From Paenibacillus albicereus (GTDB taxonomy: Bacteria; Bacillota; Bacilli; Paenibacillales; Paenibacillaceae), in assembly GCF_012676905.1 (NCBI RefSeq), contig NZ_CP051428.1, positions 4,709,001-4,773,000 of the forward strand: a DNA stretch of 64,000 nucleotides. The letters run 5' to 3'. Under the pieces are notes generated by a model that saw only the letters and a program-made list of their open reading frames with translations, did no database searches and was not told the DNA's origin. A program made the position numbers and the translations under genes. Shown in pieces: positions 23,961-32,719 of the stretch. Numbering within the stretch: the stretch's first letter is position 1; every line of letters begins with the position of its first letter.

Positions 23961-24995
23961 CTAAGCTTTCACATGAGCCAGCTTGTCGGGGTTGCGGATC
24001 AGATAGAGCTTTCGGATGCGGGTGCCGGAGGCATCGGCTTCGAGGCAAAGGATCGACTCGGCCTCGCCCGGCTTGGCCAGCAGGAGCAGCTGCGGCTCGC
24101 CGTTCAGCCTCACGAGGCGCTTGAGCGCCGCTCGGGCGGAATGCAGAATCTTGGGAGAGGCGAGGAAGGAGAGGACGCGCTCCTTGCCGACGATCGGCCG
24201 CATCGCCGCTCGGACCTTGCCGCCGCCATCGGTGACGAGCACGGCGTCGTCGCTCAGCAGCTCCCGCAGCTCCTCCACGCGGGCCCGCTCGAACGCTTCC
24301 ACGAAGCGGGCGATCAGCTGCTCGCGGGCGGCGCCCCCGCGCGCGGCATCCGCCTCGTCCTCTTCCTGCGGCTTCATGGAAACGGCCGCCCTCCCTGCTC
24401 TGGACTCCTTCCTGTCCGCTGCGGCCTCCTCCTTCTCCCCCCTTGCCCGGCTCAGCTTCCGTTTCGCCCGGCTGCCATGCTGCCGGCAAGCGGCAGGCGT
24501 CTTGCCCAGCATGATCGCGATTTCCTCATACGCATACCCATAGGCTTCGTGCAGCACCAGCACGGCGCGCTCCGTCGGCGTCAGCTGCTCCAGCAGCGTC
24601 ATGAAGCCGTAGGTCAGCCGCTCCCGCTGCTCGGCCGCCTGCTCCGGCAGCTCCGGCCCGTCCGGGTCCGGAAGCGGCTCAGGCAGCCATTCTCCCGCAT
24701 AGCGCTCCCTGCGCCGCCGGGCGGAGCCGAGCAGCTTGAGCGAGCGGTTGACCGCGGCCCGCACCAGATAGGCCCGGCTGCTGCGCAGCTCCGGCAAGCC
24801 TCCGGCATGCAGGTCCGCGAACAGCTCCTGCGTCACGTCCTCCGCGTCGGCGACGCTGCCGAGCATGCGATAGGCCGCACGGAAGACGCTGGAGCGCTCC
24901 GTCCGGTACAAGCCCTCCAGCGCCAGCTCCCCTTCCCGGCCCTCCGCTCCATCCGTCCGCCGCTCCCGTCCACCGCCGGCTTCCTCCTTCTCCAT
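23961..24995 (-). CDS. ECF41-family RNA polymerase sigma factor (SigJ-like)
   Basis: 344 residues. Sigma region 2 (YRMLGSVADAEDVTQELFAD) and region 4 (LTPTERAVLVLHEAYGYAYE, EIAIMLGKTPAACRQHGSRA) are followed by a SnoaL-like C-terminal domain. All three ECF41 signatures are visible: WLPEP linker motif (103-107), DGGGK (256-260) and NPDKL near the C-terminus. In this family the C-terminal domain controls activity in cis in place of an anti-sigma factor. AAGGAGG lies 8 bases before the ATG at 24995; a longer frame upstream overlaps the partner gene and is ignored. The inter-domain linker (180-225) is long and charged. Co-transcribed with the carboxymuconolactone-decarboxylase-like gene. Confidence 0.93.
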   Translation of the reverse strand: MEKEEAGGGRERRTDGAEGREGELALEGLYRTERSSVFRAAYRMLGSVADAEDVTQELFADLHAGGLPELRSSRAYLVRAAVNRSLKLLGSARRRRERYAGEWLPEPLPDPDGPELPEQAAEQRERLTYGFMTLLEQLTPTERAVLVLHEAYGYAYEEIAIMLGKTPAACRQHGSRAKRKLSRARGEKEEAAADRKESRAGRAAVSMKPQEEDEADAARGGAAREQLIARFVEAFERARVEELRELLSDDAVLVTDGGGKVRAAMRPIVGKERVLSFLASPKILHSARAALKRLVRLNGEPQLLLLAKPGEAESILCLEADASGTRIRKLYLIRNPDKLAHVKA

Positions 24996-25008
24996 CCCGC
25001 TCTCCTCC

Positions 25009-25491
25009 TTATCGATCCAGGCCGGAACCGTCTCCCTTCCCAATCGGTCCGTCGAAACACCCCGGGTACATGCCGGTCGCGATCGCGATCCGGTTCCACG
25101 CTCCGATCGTATTGACGACCAGCAGCAGATCCACGACGCCGGCCTCTCCGTACCAGCGGACCGCCTCTTCGTAAACGTCCTCCGGCATGCCGCCGTCCGC
25201 GATGAATGCCGCGCGCTCGGCAAAAGCCAGCGCCGCCCGCTCCGCCTCCGTGAACGCGGGGACCTCCCTCCATACCGGGAGGAGCAGCAGCCGCTCCGCC
25301 GGCTCGCCCTTTCCGAGCAGGTCCTTGCTGTGCATGTCGACGCAGAACGCGCACCCGTTCATCTGGGACACGCGAGTCTTGACCAGCTCCTTCAGGAGCG
25401 GGTCGAGGCCTCGTCCCGCTGCGGCCTCCAGCCCCTGCATGGCGCGGTAAGCCTCCGGCTTCGCCTCTCGGTAATTCATTCTCAGCTTCAT
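25009..25491 (-). CDS. Carboxymuconolactone decarboxylase/AhpD-like protein
   Basis: 160 residues with the AhpD-type core: LVKTRVSQMNGCAFCVDMHS carries the CxxC redox pair plus downstream His, then LLPVWREVPAFTEAERAALAFAE. Such proteins often reduce peroxides or oxidised substrates. Genes of this group are the known genomic partners and targets of ECF41 sigma factors. AAGGAGG lies 9 bases before the ATG. The stop TAA overlaps the ribosome site of the sigma gene, 13 bases before its ATG. Confidence 0.92.
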   Translation of the reverse strand: MKLRMNYREAKPEAYRAMQGLEAAAGRGLDPLLKELVKTRVSQMNGCAFCVDMHSKDLLGKGEPAERLLLLPVWREVPAFTEAERAALAFAERAAFIADGGMPEDVYEEAVRWYGEAGVVDLLLVVNTIGAWNRIAIATGMYPGCFDGPIGKGDGSGLDR

Positions 25492-25537
25492 GTCGAACTC
25501 CTCCTTTTCGCAGGCTCTGCCCGCGTCTAGGAATGAA

Positions 25538-25564
25538 GACCGAACAGCCCGAGCGAGTGTGACA
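25538..25564 (-). promoter_or_regulatory. ECF41-type promoter of the decarboxylase-sigma operon
   Basis: On the minus strand TGTCACA (25564-25558), exactly 16 bases, then GGTC (25541-25538). The published ECF41 target pattern is TGTCACA-N16-CGTC, so 10 of 11 positions agree. It lies about 47 bases before the ATG, implying autoregulation. Confidence 0.8.
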
Positions 25565-25572
25565 GCAAGACG

Positions 25573-25599
25573 AAAAAAACCGGCCTGCTGCCAGGCCGG
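25573..25599 (-). terminator. Terminator of the 1458-residue Ig/SLH protein gene
   Basis: On the minus strand CCGGCCTG-GCAG-CAGGCCGG followed by seven Ts; it directly abuts the ECF41-type promoter. Confidence 0.9.
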
Positions 25600-25624
25600 C
25601 GAAAATCAAGTCGGGCAAATATCC

Positions 25625-28600
25625 CTAGACGTCGATCATGTTCAAGTATTGCAGCATGCGCTTCATCATCACGACGGCCTCGGCCCTCGTCGCCTTGCCG
25701 GCGGGGACGAACTGATCGGCCTTCTGGCCGTTCAGCACGCCGATATAGACCGCCTTGGCCGCATAGCTCTTGGCCCAGCTCCCGATCTTGCCGCGGTCCT
25801 TGAATTTTTCCAGGTAGCTCAGCTCCTGCTGCGGCGGAACGATCTTCATCTCGGCCGCCTCGACAGCCCGGATAATCATGGCGGCCATCTCCTGGCGGGA
25901 GACGGGATCGTTCGGCCGGAACTGGCCGCCGCTGCCTTCGACGATGCCGGCGGCGGAGGCGGCGCCGATGTAGGCGGCGGCCGCTCCGAGACCGTTCGTA
26001 TCGCGGTAGGCCGAGGAGGCGGCAGCCATGTTGCCCTTCAAGCCGAGCGCCCGCGAGATGAACTCGGCCAACTCCGCGCGGGTGATCGTCTTTTTCGGCT
26101 CGAACGAGCTGTTCGTGCGCGGACGCACGATCGCTTTGGCCGCCAACGCGGAAATGTCGTTCTTGGCCCAGTGGCCCGCGATGTCGCTCAGCACCGCACT
26201 GCCCCGGGCGATGGCGAAGACCCCGCCGTCCCGGTGCTTCAGCACGACCGCGGAGCCGCTGCCGGCGCTCTGCGTCTTGGTCGGCACGTAGCTCATCAGA
26301 CTCGTCTCCGCATCGTAGAAGACGCCTGCCGCCTGCGCGGCTGGAATCGGGGAAGCGGAGCGGATCGTCGTCGTCATCATCCGCTTGAGGCCGCTGTAGG
26401 CGACCTTGGCCGCGCTGCTGCCGCTGACGAGCGATAGATCGATGCTGATCGGGCCGGCCAGCAGGCTGGCGCCCGCGCGGCTCATTGCGAATTGCAGCGT
26501 GCCGGCCAGCGAGCTCGCGCCCGAGTCGAGCGAGAGCAGCAGATAGCCGGTCGTGCCGCCCGCATTGAGCAGCTTGGCCGTTTTTTCATAGTCGATCGCC
26601 TGCAAAGGAAGCTCTACGGTCAGCGTATCGAACTGCACCTCGAACGAGGCGTTCCCGGCGCTGCCCATCGCCTGCTGCAGCGACGCGAGCGGAAGGGCGA
26701 CCAGACCGGCCTTGTTCGCGTCCGGCACCTTGAAGCTCACCTTGGACTGGCCGGCGGCGCGCGCGGCCTGGAAGGCCGCCGCCAGCCGCTCGTTGAGCAC
26801 CGTATAGCGGGTTGCGACGCGGCCGGCGGGAGAGACGTCCGAGCTCGTCGAGACGTCCATCTGCGTCAGCTGGCCCGGAGTCGCGCCGCTGGCGCCGCCT
26901 CCGGACCCGGTGCTGTCGCCTGCGGAAGCGTTGGCGATCGCGACGGAGGAAAGGGCAGGCGCCGCGTCGCCCCCTGAAAGCCGCAGCGCATTGTAGGTCG
27001 GAGGGCTGTACGTCAGCGTCAGCGTCTGTCCCGGCGCGACCGGGCTGCTCAGCTGCAGCGATACGGCGAGGCCGGAGATGCTCACGCTGGACACGGGAAT
27101 GAGCGTGCCGTTCGCGCGGAACGAAAACTGCGCAGGCGACGGAACGGCTGTCGGATCGAGCGCCATGCTGTACAGCAGCGTGACGGCCGTGCCGGAGGCG
27201 CTGCCGGACAGGAATGCGGGATAGGTGCCGCTGACGCCAGCCTCGCGGTTGCTGAAGCTCTCGGCGGCATTGCCCGCCAGATCGGCGAGCGGCGGCACGC
27301 CCTGGACATAGCTTACCTTGACCGTCGTGCCGGTCGTCAGAGAGCCGGCCAGCGTCAGGATCAGCTTGTTGCCCTCGACGGTCACGCCGCTGATGCTCAT
27401 CGAGCTCGAGCCGTTCAAGACGGCGAACTGGCTGCGCAGCGGCAGCAGCGTTCCGTTCAGCCCTTCATTGTACGTAAGGGTGACCTTGCTGCCGGAGGCT
27501 GTCACGTCGGTCAGCATGGGCCGGCTCGTGTCAAGCAGGTTCTGGATGTAGGCGCCGCTGAATGCCGCCAGCAGGTTGCCCGATTGGTCCATGACCGGGT
27601 TCGTGCCTGGCGCATAGTTGATGTAGGCACCGCCCGCTCCTCCTGCCGCCGAAGTCAGCTTGAACGTCAGCGCGTTGCCGCTGACGGACGGCTCGGCCAG
27701 CGTATGGTAGCGCCCGTCCACATAAAGCGAGAACTGCGAAGTCCACTCCGCCTTCGCCGGACCGAGCGCATCGCTGAACAGCAGCCTGAGCTGGCTGCCC
27801 GAAACGGTTCCGCCCGTCAGCTTGGGCTGAGCCGCCTGGGCGTCATAGGTCGCCTGGCGGCCGGAGAAGCCGGCTGCGCGGGCGCCGCCGAGACCGCGGA
27901 TCGCGCGCATGCTGTCCGGGTCCGTCGGAGCGGTATAGGCGACCGTGACCTTTTGCCCGTTCAGGATGCCGCTGCGCAGCTCAAGCACGACCGTGTTGCC
28001 CGCCACGCTCGCCTGGCTGATTTCCCGCGCTGCGGAAGCATCGTTGACCGTCACGTAAAAGCTCGCCGGGTAAGGCACCGCGGCCGGGTCCAGCTCATTG
28101 TCGTAGGTGAGGCGGATTTTGGAGGGGCTGAGCATCTCCACCTTGCTCAGAGCGGGCGCTGCCGCCGTCGCGCGCAGCGTCTTGAACCGCCACTGATGCT
28201 CGTTGAGGATGCCGCCGAAGCCGTTGCCCGCGCCGTCGCGAATGCTGTTCACGCCGATCTCCATATAGTATTCCCCGCCGCCCGGCAGAGGTGCGTCCGG
28301 ACGGATGACGACCGTATCCGGGCGATCCGCCGGCACGTGGGCCTGGACCGCATAGGTGTCGGACGAACCAGCCCTGCGGATTCGGATCTGATGGCCGTCG
28401 CTCAGCCGCACCGGCTCCGTGAATACCGCCTCGAACGAGGCGATCGTCGACACGGAATCGCTGCCGCTGGCGGGCCGCAGCATCAGGATGGACGGCGGCG
28501 TCCAATCGCGGGTCGCGGTGAAGCTCCAGGCCGAGCTGCCTGACAGGCCAGCGAAAGCGGTCCCGGCCGCGTCGCGGACAGCCTGCGTGCCGATCTCGAC

Positions 28601-30001
28601 GTAATAGCGCGCTCCTTCCTGGAACGCGAAGCGCGGATTGATCTGGATCCGGCTGCTGCCGAAGCCCGTGACCTGGTCGGACGTGACCGGGATCGTCGCC
28701 GCGATCGCCGAATCCGGCAAGCTGCGCACGATGATGCTGCCCGATCCCGGATAGACGGCCCGGTCGAAGCTGATCGCCAGCTTGCTTTCGCCGGCCGCGA
28801 TCGTCTCCCCGCCGCCCGGAGACAGGCCGGTCAGCGACGGCCCCTTGCTGTCGCTGACCGCGCGGGTCGCGAATGTCCAGGCCGCCGCGTCGCGGATGCC
28901 GGCGAACAGCAGGTCGCCGCTGCGGAATGCGGCGGCATCGACCAGCACATAATAAGCCGTGCTGCCGGCAAGGCCGTTATGCGGAAGCGCGACGCTCCTG
29001 CCGCCGTCGGCGTAGCTCAGCTGATCCGCGCTCCAGCTTTGGACCGTGCTGTTGTCGGATACTTTTTTCAGCTCGATGCGCTTCGGCGAGGCGGCGCTGC
29101 TGTTCGGGCCGACCGGCTTGTCGAACGTGAGCCGCAGCGCCGTCCCGACGTCGACGCCTTGACTGGCGTTGGCGGGGCTCATGCCTGTCACTCCAATCGG
29201 CGAAGCCGCCGTCTGGAAGCTCCAGCTCATCGGTCCGGACCGGTTGCCGGAGCCGTCCTGCACGAGGCCCGCCGGGGCGCTGACCGTGTACGACTGACTC
29301 GGCAGCAGGCCGCTCGGCGGCGCGATCGACAGCACAGTCGTCCCTCCGCCGCTGACCAGCGTCGAGGTGATGCCGATCGGCGCCGTGTCTCCGGTCGATG
29401 CGTTCGTCAGCTGGAGGAAGCCCTCGGCCGGAAAAACCGCTTCGTTGAAGGTGACGCGCAGCGCCGAGAACACCGATGCTGCCCCTTGGCCCGAATTCGG
29501 ACTGTATTCCGTCGCATACGGCGCGGAGGTGTCCGGCTGAGCGGCGGTGAAGTTCCACTCTGTCGCGCTCGAAATGCCGGCAAAGGCTCCGCTGCCCGAC
29601 TGGCTGACGAAGCTGCCGCCTTCGATGAGCACATAATAAGACTGCCCCGGCTCGAAGGGCCGATCCGGCTGGATCGTCACCCGCGACGCGTTCGAGGAGT
29701 CGACCGCCACCCGGCTTTCCGAAACGGCATAGCTCGCCCATACGGCGTTGTCCGAGACCTTGCGGATGGAGATCGCCGCGGCACCGTTGCCTTTTAGGAC
29801 CGGCTCGTCGAAGAACAGCGAAAGCCAGACGTTCGCCGGTGCCGCCGCAGCGTCGTCAGCCGGATACTTGCCCGCTGCGACAGGCCCCCCTTGGGCCGCA
29901 TAAACGGTTCCGGCCTTCCATCCGGCCGCAGGCAAAAGCGTATGGACGAGAACGAGCAAAGCGACAAATCCTTTCAACCACATTCGTTTTCCCACGATCA
30001 T
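25625..30001 (-). CDS. Giant exported Ig-like repeat protein with three C-terminal SLH domains
   Basis: 1458 residues from the ATG at 30001, chosen because GGGGAG lies 7 bases upstream (an ATG at 30025 has no such site). Signal peptide MWLKGFVALLVLVHTLLPAA. About five SbsA-type Big_5 domains follow (repeated SAxxWNFTA and SGxGxVFSALRVTFNEAV-like phrases: EWNFTA, WSFQTA, WTFATR, WSFTAT, WRFKTL). Then come beta domains with repeated VTLTYNEGLNGTLLP / VTLLYSMALDPTAVP phrases, and a unique ~200-residue domain. Three SLH domains end the protein (DIAGHWAKNDISALA with ITRAELAEFISRALG; GQFRPNDPVSRQEMAAMIIR; KADQFVPAGKATRAEAVVMM). It would sit on the wall by pyruvylated polymer made by CsaB. Role unknown. 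Confidence 0.88.
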   Translation of the reverse strand: MIVGKRMWLKGFVALLVLVHTLLPAAGWKAGTVYAAQGGPVAAGKYPADDAAAAPANVWLSLFFDEPVLKGNGAAAISIRKVSDNAVWASYAVSESRVAVDSSNASRVTIQPDRPFEPGQSYYVLIEGGSFVSQSGSGAFAGISSATEWNFTAAQPDTSAPYATEYSPNSGQGAASVFSALRVTFNEAVFPAEGFLQLTNASTGDTAPIGITSTLVSGGGTTVLSIAPPSGLLPSQSYTVSAPAGLVQDGSGNRSGPMSWSFQTAASPIGVTGMSPANASQGVDVGTALRLTFDKPVGPNSSAASPKRIELKKVSDNSTVQSWSADQLSYADGGRSVALPHNGLAGSTAYYVLVDAAAFRSGDLLFAGIRDAAAWTFATRAVSDSKGPSLTGLSPGGGETIAAGESKLAISFDRAVYPGSGSIIVRSLPDSAIAATIPVTSDQVTGFGSSRIQINPRFAFQEGARYYVEIGTQAVRDAAGTAFAGLSGSSAWSFTATRDWTPPSILMLRPASGSDSVSTIASFEAVFTEPVRLSDGHQIRIRRAGSSDTYAVQAHVPADRPDTVVIRPDAPLPGGGEYYMEIGVNSIRDGAGNGFGGILNEHQWRFKTLRATAAAPALSKVEMLSPSKIRLTYDNELDPAAVPYPASFYVTVNDASAAREISQASVAGNTVVLELRSGILNGQKVTVAYTAPTDPDSMRAIRGLGGARAAGFSGRQATYDAQAAQPKLTGGTVSGSQLRLLFSDALGPAKAEWTSQFSLYVDGRYHTLAEPSVSGNALTFKLTSAAGGAGGAYINYAPGTNPVMDQSGNLLAAFSGAYIQNLLDTSRPMLTDVTASGSKVTLTYNEGLNGTLLPLRSQFAVLNGSSSMSISGVTVEGNKLILTLAGSLTTGTTVKVSYVQGVPPLADLAGNAAESFSNREAGVSGTYPAFLSGSASGTAVTLLYSMALDPTAVPSPAQFSFRANGTLIPVSSVSISGLAVSLQLSSPVAPGQTLTLTYSPPTYNALRLSGGDAAPALSSVAIANASAGDSTGSGGGASGATPGQLTQMDVSTSSDVSPAGRVATRYTVLNERLAAAFQAARAAGQSKVSFKVPDANKAGLVALPLASLQQAMGSAGNASFEVQFDTLTVELPLQAIDYEKTAKLLNAGGTTGYLLLSLDSGASSLAGTLQFAMSRAGASLLAGPISIDLSLVSGSSAAKVAYSGLKRMMTTTIRSASPIPAAQAAGVFYDAETSLMSYVPTKTQSAGSGSAVVLKHRDGGVFAIARGSAVLSDIAGHWAKNDISALAAKAIVRPRTNSSFEPKKTITRAELAEFISRALGLKGNMAAASSAYRDTNGLGAAAAYIGAASAAGIVEGSGGQFRPNDPVSRQEMAAMIIRAVEAAEMKIVPPQQELSYLEKFKDRGKIGSWAKSYAAKAVYIGVLNGQKADQFVPAGKATRAEAVVMMKRMLQYLNMIDV

Positions 30002-30095
30002 TCCTTCACTCCCCGAGTTGAACATTCGTAGTTACTTTGTCGGTCGCGGCGGAGGGAATGTTTAGGAAAAATGGGGAAAGCGATAGCAGCTGCAC

Positions 30096-30136
30096 GCAAA
30101 AAAGCCCCTGTTCCATAAGGATGGAAACAGGGGCTT
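30096..30136 (-). terminator. metK terminator
   Basis: On the minus strand AAGCCCCTGTTTCCAT...ATGGAACAGGGGCTT, then TTTTTTGCG. Lies 19 bases after the metK stop. Confidence 0.93.
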
Positions 30137-30154
30137 GCCATACGCTTCGATCGT

Positions 30155-31360
30155 TTAGACCAGTGCTTCCTGCTTGAGCAGGGAAGCCTTGTCCACGCGC
30201 TCCCACGGAAGATCCACGTCCGTACGGCCGAAGTGTCCGTAAGCGGCAGTCTTGCCGTAGATCGGGCGACGCAGGTCCAGCATCTTGATGATGCCGGCCG
30301 GACGCAGGTCGAAGTTGGCGCGGATGAGCTCGACGAGCTTCTCCTCGGCTACTTTGCCCGTGCCGTACGTGTCGACGTTGATCGAGACCGGATTGGCCAC
30401 GCCGATCGCGTAGGCCAGCTGGATCTCGCACTTATCGGCGAGGCCAGCGGCCACGATGTTCTTGGCTACGTAGCGGGCTGCGTAAGCGGCAGAACGGTCG
30501 ACCTTCGTCGGATCCTTGCCGGAGAACGCGCCGCCGCCATGGCGAGCGTAGCCGCCGTAGGTGTCGACGATGATCTTGCGGCCGGTCAGGCCTGCGTCGC
30601 CTTGCGGTCCGCCAATGACGAAGCGGCCGGTCGGGTTGATGAAGTATTTCGTTTCGGCGTCGAGCCACTCCGCCGGAACGGCAGGAGCGATGACATGCTC
30701 GCGGATGTCCTTCTGTATCTGCTCCAGCGTCGCCTTTTCGTCATGCTGCGTGGACACGACGATCGTATCGACGCGAACCGGCTTGCCGTTCTCGTCGTAC
30801 TCGATCGTGACTTGCGTCTTGCCGTCCGGACGAAGGTAGTCCAGCGTGCCGTCCTTGCGCACTTCGGCCAGACGACGGGCGATGCGGTGCGACAGCGCGA
30901 TCGGAAGCGGCATGAGCTCCGGCGTCTCGTTCGTCGCGAAGCCGAACATGAGGCCTTGGTCGCCGGCGCCGATGTCTTCGTTCTCTTGATGGACATCCTT
31001 GCCTTCGCGCGTCTCGATCGCAGCGTTGACGCCTTGAGCGATGTCGGCCGACTGCTCGTTGAGCGAGGTCAGCACGGCGCAGGTCGTGGAGTCGAAGCCA
31101 TACTTGGCGCGGGTGTAGCCGATTTCCTTGATCGTGCGGCGCGCGATCGCGGAGATGTCGACGTAGTCCGCACGGCTGCTGATCTCGCCGATGACGAGCA
31201 CGAGACCGGTCGCGACGGATACCTCGCAAGCTACGCGGGCATGGGGATCCACTTCAAGGAAAGCGTCGAGAACTGCGTCAGAAATCTGGTCGCATATTTT
31301 ATCGGGATGGCCTTCCGTTACGGATTCCGAAGTAAACAGGTGTCTTCCTTTAAGGGACAA
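30155..31360 (-). CDS. metK: S-adenosylmethionine synthetase MetK
   Basis: 401 residues with all family signatures: [56 protein letters not shown] and [19 protein letters not shown]. It makes SAM from methionine and ATP. The start codon is TTG (31360) preceded by AGGAGG at 9 bases. A housekeeping sigma-A promoter and a ~100-base leader with an intrinsic-terminator hairpin lie upstream. Single gene. Confidence 0.98.
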   Translation of the reverse strand: MSLKGRHLFTSESVTEGHPDKICDQISDAVLDAFLEVDPHARVACEVSVATGLVLVIGEISSRADYVDISAIARRTIKEIGYTRAKYGFDSTTCAVLTSLNEQSADIAQGVNAAIETREGKDVHQENEDIGAGDQGLMFGFATNETPELMPLPIALSHRIARRLAEVRKDGTLDYLRPDGKTQVTIEYDENGKPVRVDTIVVSTQHDEKATLEQIQKDIREHVIAPAVPAEWLDAETKYFINPTGRFVIGGPQGDAGLTGRKIIVDTYGGYARHGGGAFSGKDPTKVDRSAAYAARYVAKNIVAAGLADKCEIQLAYAIGVANPVSINVDTYGTGKVAEEKLVELIRANFDLRPAGIIKMLDLRRPIYGKTAAYGHFGRTDVDLPWERVDKASLLKQEALV

Positions 31361-31410
31361 GCTGATCGACCTCCTAGAACCATGGAATGAGAAAAGGATG
31401 ATGTCTTAAC

Positions 31411-31441
31411 AAAAAATCAACCTTTTCCCATTGGAAAAGGT
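31411..31441 (-). terminator. Terminator-like hairpin in the metK leader
   Basis: On the minus strand ACCTTTTCC-AATG-GGAAAAGGT, then TGATTTTTT. It sits between the sigma-A promoter and metK, so it looks like an attenuator. Flanking TGTCT/AGACA and a TCCTAGA segment complementary to the ribosome-site region suggest further nested pairing. Confidence 0.7.
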
Positions 31442-31467
31442 CGGGTAGACAACTCTTCTAGGACACT

Positions 31468-31496
31468 ATGATAGCCCAACTGTCGGATCGTGTCAA
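31468..31496 (-). promoter_or_regulatory. Sigma-A promoter of metK
   Basis: On the minus strand TTGACA (31496-31491), 17 bases, TATCAT (31473-31468). Perfect -35 and near-perfect -10. Confidence 0.88.
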
Positions 31497-31549
31497 TGGA
31501 CGGAATCCCTTGGCAGAAGGCGGCTTCCGGCAGTTTAGCGCCTAGTGCG

Positions 31550-31592
31550 GCAGAGGAGTTCATCGCAGGAAAAGAACGTGAACTCCTTCTGC
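31550..31592. repeat. Long inverted repeat after the SASP gene
   Basis: GCAGAGGAGTTCA (31550-31562) pairs with TGAACTCCTTCTGC (31579-31592) with one bulged base and a 16-base loop. There is no T-run on either side, so it is not a standard terminator, though it lies 10 bases beyond the SASP stop and may mark its mRNA end. Confidence 0.5.
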
Positions 31593-31602
31593 TCGCGCTG
31601 CT

Positions 31603-31875
31603 TTATAGCCCGAGCATCGATTGCTCGGCTTTCGCGACCAGACGCTTCGTCATTTCGCCGCCGATCGAGCCGGCTTGACGGGTCGCAAGCGATTTCCAGT
31701 GGACCGTGCCATAGCTGGACGCGTGTCCGGCTGCCCCAAGCTCACCGGCAAATTCCGTATCGGCCGAGCCCGGAGCCGGAGCCGCATACAAGCCCAGTTC
31801 TCCGGCAATTTCATATTTCATCTGATTGAGCATTTCTTTGCATGCAGGGACGACGACGCGGTTCGATTTTGCCAT
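31603..31875 (-). CDS. Alpha/beta-type small acid-soluble spore protein
   Basis: 90 residues. The family features are present: LNQMKYEIAGELGLY, the GPR-protease-type site TEFAGELG, and SIGGEMTKRLVAKAEQSM. These proteins coat spore DNA and are degraded at germination. It has an insertion (GAAGHASSYGTVHWKSLATR) typical of the longer Paenibacillus/Clostridium-type members. The ATG at 31875 is 9 bases after GGAGGTG; the frame's earlier TTG lies within that ribosome site. No clear sigma-G promoter was recognised. Confidence 0.9.
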   Translation of the reverse strand: MAKSNRVVVPACKEMLNQMKYEIAGELGLYAAPAPGSADTEFAGELGAAGHASSYGTVHWKSLATRQAGSIGGEMTKRLVAKAEQSMLGL

Positions 31876-31996
31876 TGGACCAAGCACCTCCAAAGGATTG
31901 GGATAAGATAAGGATGTGCTAGTAGCTTGCCGCCTTGCCGTGTCCGCTACGCGTATAACCTGTTGCCACTGCGGGAAAAATATCCCGGTGCTCGAC

Positions 31997-32596
31997 TCAC
32001 TTCTCGATGGTCTTGATTTCGTAAGCCCCGCGCACCATGACGGTGAGGCCGGTCTTCATGCCTTCGGCCGAGCCCACTCCTCGACCGCCTCGAGGGAAGA
32101 GGATCAGATGATTTTGCGGCACGCTCGCGCCGGACTTGATGTCCACTCCATCCGTCACGTCCGCGATGCCGTTGCTGTCGGGGCTGTAGGCGACCGCCTT
32201 GCCTCCCCGCACGACGACCTCCGCGCCGTCGGCGGCAATCAGCGTCTTGCCTGCCGGCACGTTGATGACCTTGATGCCTCCGTCGTCGGTGCTTCCGCCG
32301 GCTGATGAGCCCGGCGTTGCCGTCGGAGCCGAGGTTGGCGATTGCGTCGGCGAAGGCGTGCTGGTGGGAGCGACCGCTCCTCCCTTCAATGCCTCGGCGA
32401 TCTTCTGATCGACGTAGCTCTTCGTGACGACCGGATCGTCAGCCGTTCCCGGAACGGTGCCGACCGAGGCGGTCGTGCCCGCGGACGAGGCATAGGCTTC
32501 CCCGCTCCATGTCGCTTGAATGGCTTGCCACTGGGTACCGACTCCAATTGCTGCTGCCAGCGCGATTACCGCTGCAGCTTGCTTCCCTTTTTTCAT
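31997..32596 (-). CDS. Exported protein of unknown function with Pro/Thr/Ser linker
   Basis: 199 residues. Signal peptide (KGKQAAAVIALAAAIGVGTQ, cleavage near AYASSAG), a helix (VVTKSYVDQKIAEALKGG), a TSTPSPTQSPTSAPTATP linker and a compact beta domain (IKVINVPAGKTLIAADGAEV then VVRGGKAVAYSPDSNGIADV). No family recognised. AGGAGG stands 9 bases before the ATG at 32596; a TTG one codon earlier is less well spaced. Lies between the SASP and the 849-residue exported protein on the same strand. Confidence 0.75.
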   Translation of the reverse strand: MKKGKQAAAVIALAAAIGVGTQWQAIQATWSGEAYASSAGTTASVGTVPGTADDPVVTKSYVDQKIAEALKGGAVAPTSTPSPTQSPTSAPTATPGSSAGGSTDDGGIKVINVPAGKTLIAADGAEVVVRGGKAVAYSPDSNGIADVTDGVDIKSGASVPQNHLILFPRGGRGVGSAEGMKTGLTVMVRGAYEIKTIEK

Positions 32597-32719
32597 CAAG
32601 TATCTCCTCCTGAATCAGACTTGGTTGTCAATCACGACTCTACTAAAAGGGGTACGCATTGTCTAGCTGCTCCTCCCGCAAGCAGAAAAGCCGCGCGCTC
32701 AGGCACGGCCCTCCGACTA

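Noticed and set aside
31361-31500. S-box (SAM-I) riboswitch upstream of metK
   Set aside because: The stretch between the promoter and the terminator hairpin is about 20-30 bases, too short for the four-helix S-box core, and its conserved blocks are absent.
31876-31960. Sigma-G promoter of the SASP gene
   Set aside because: A CTACTA-like -10 is present on the minus strand but no suitable -35 occurs at 17-18 bases; spacing to the nearest candidate is far too long.
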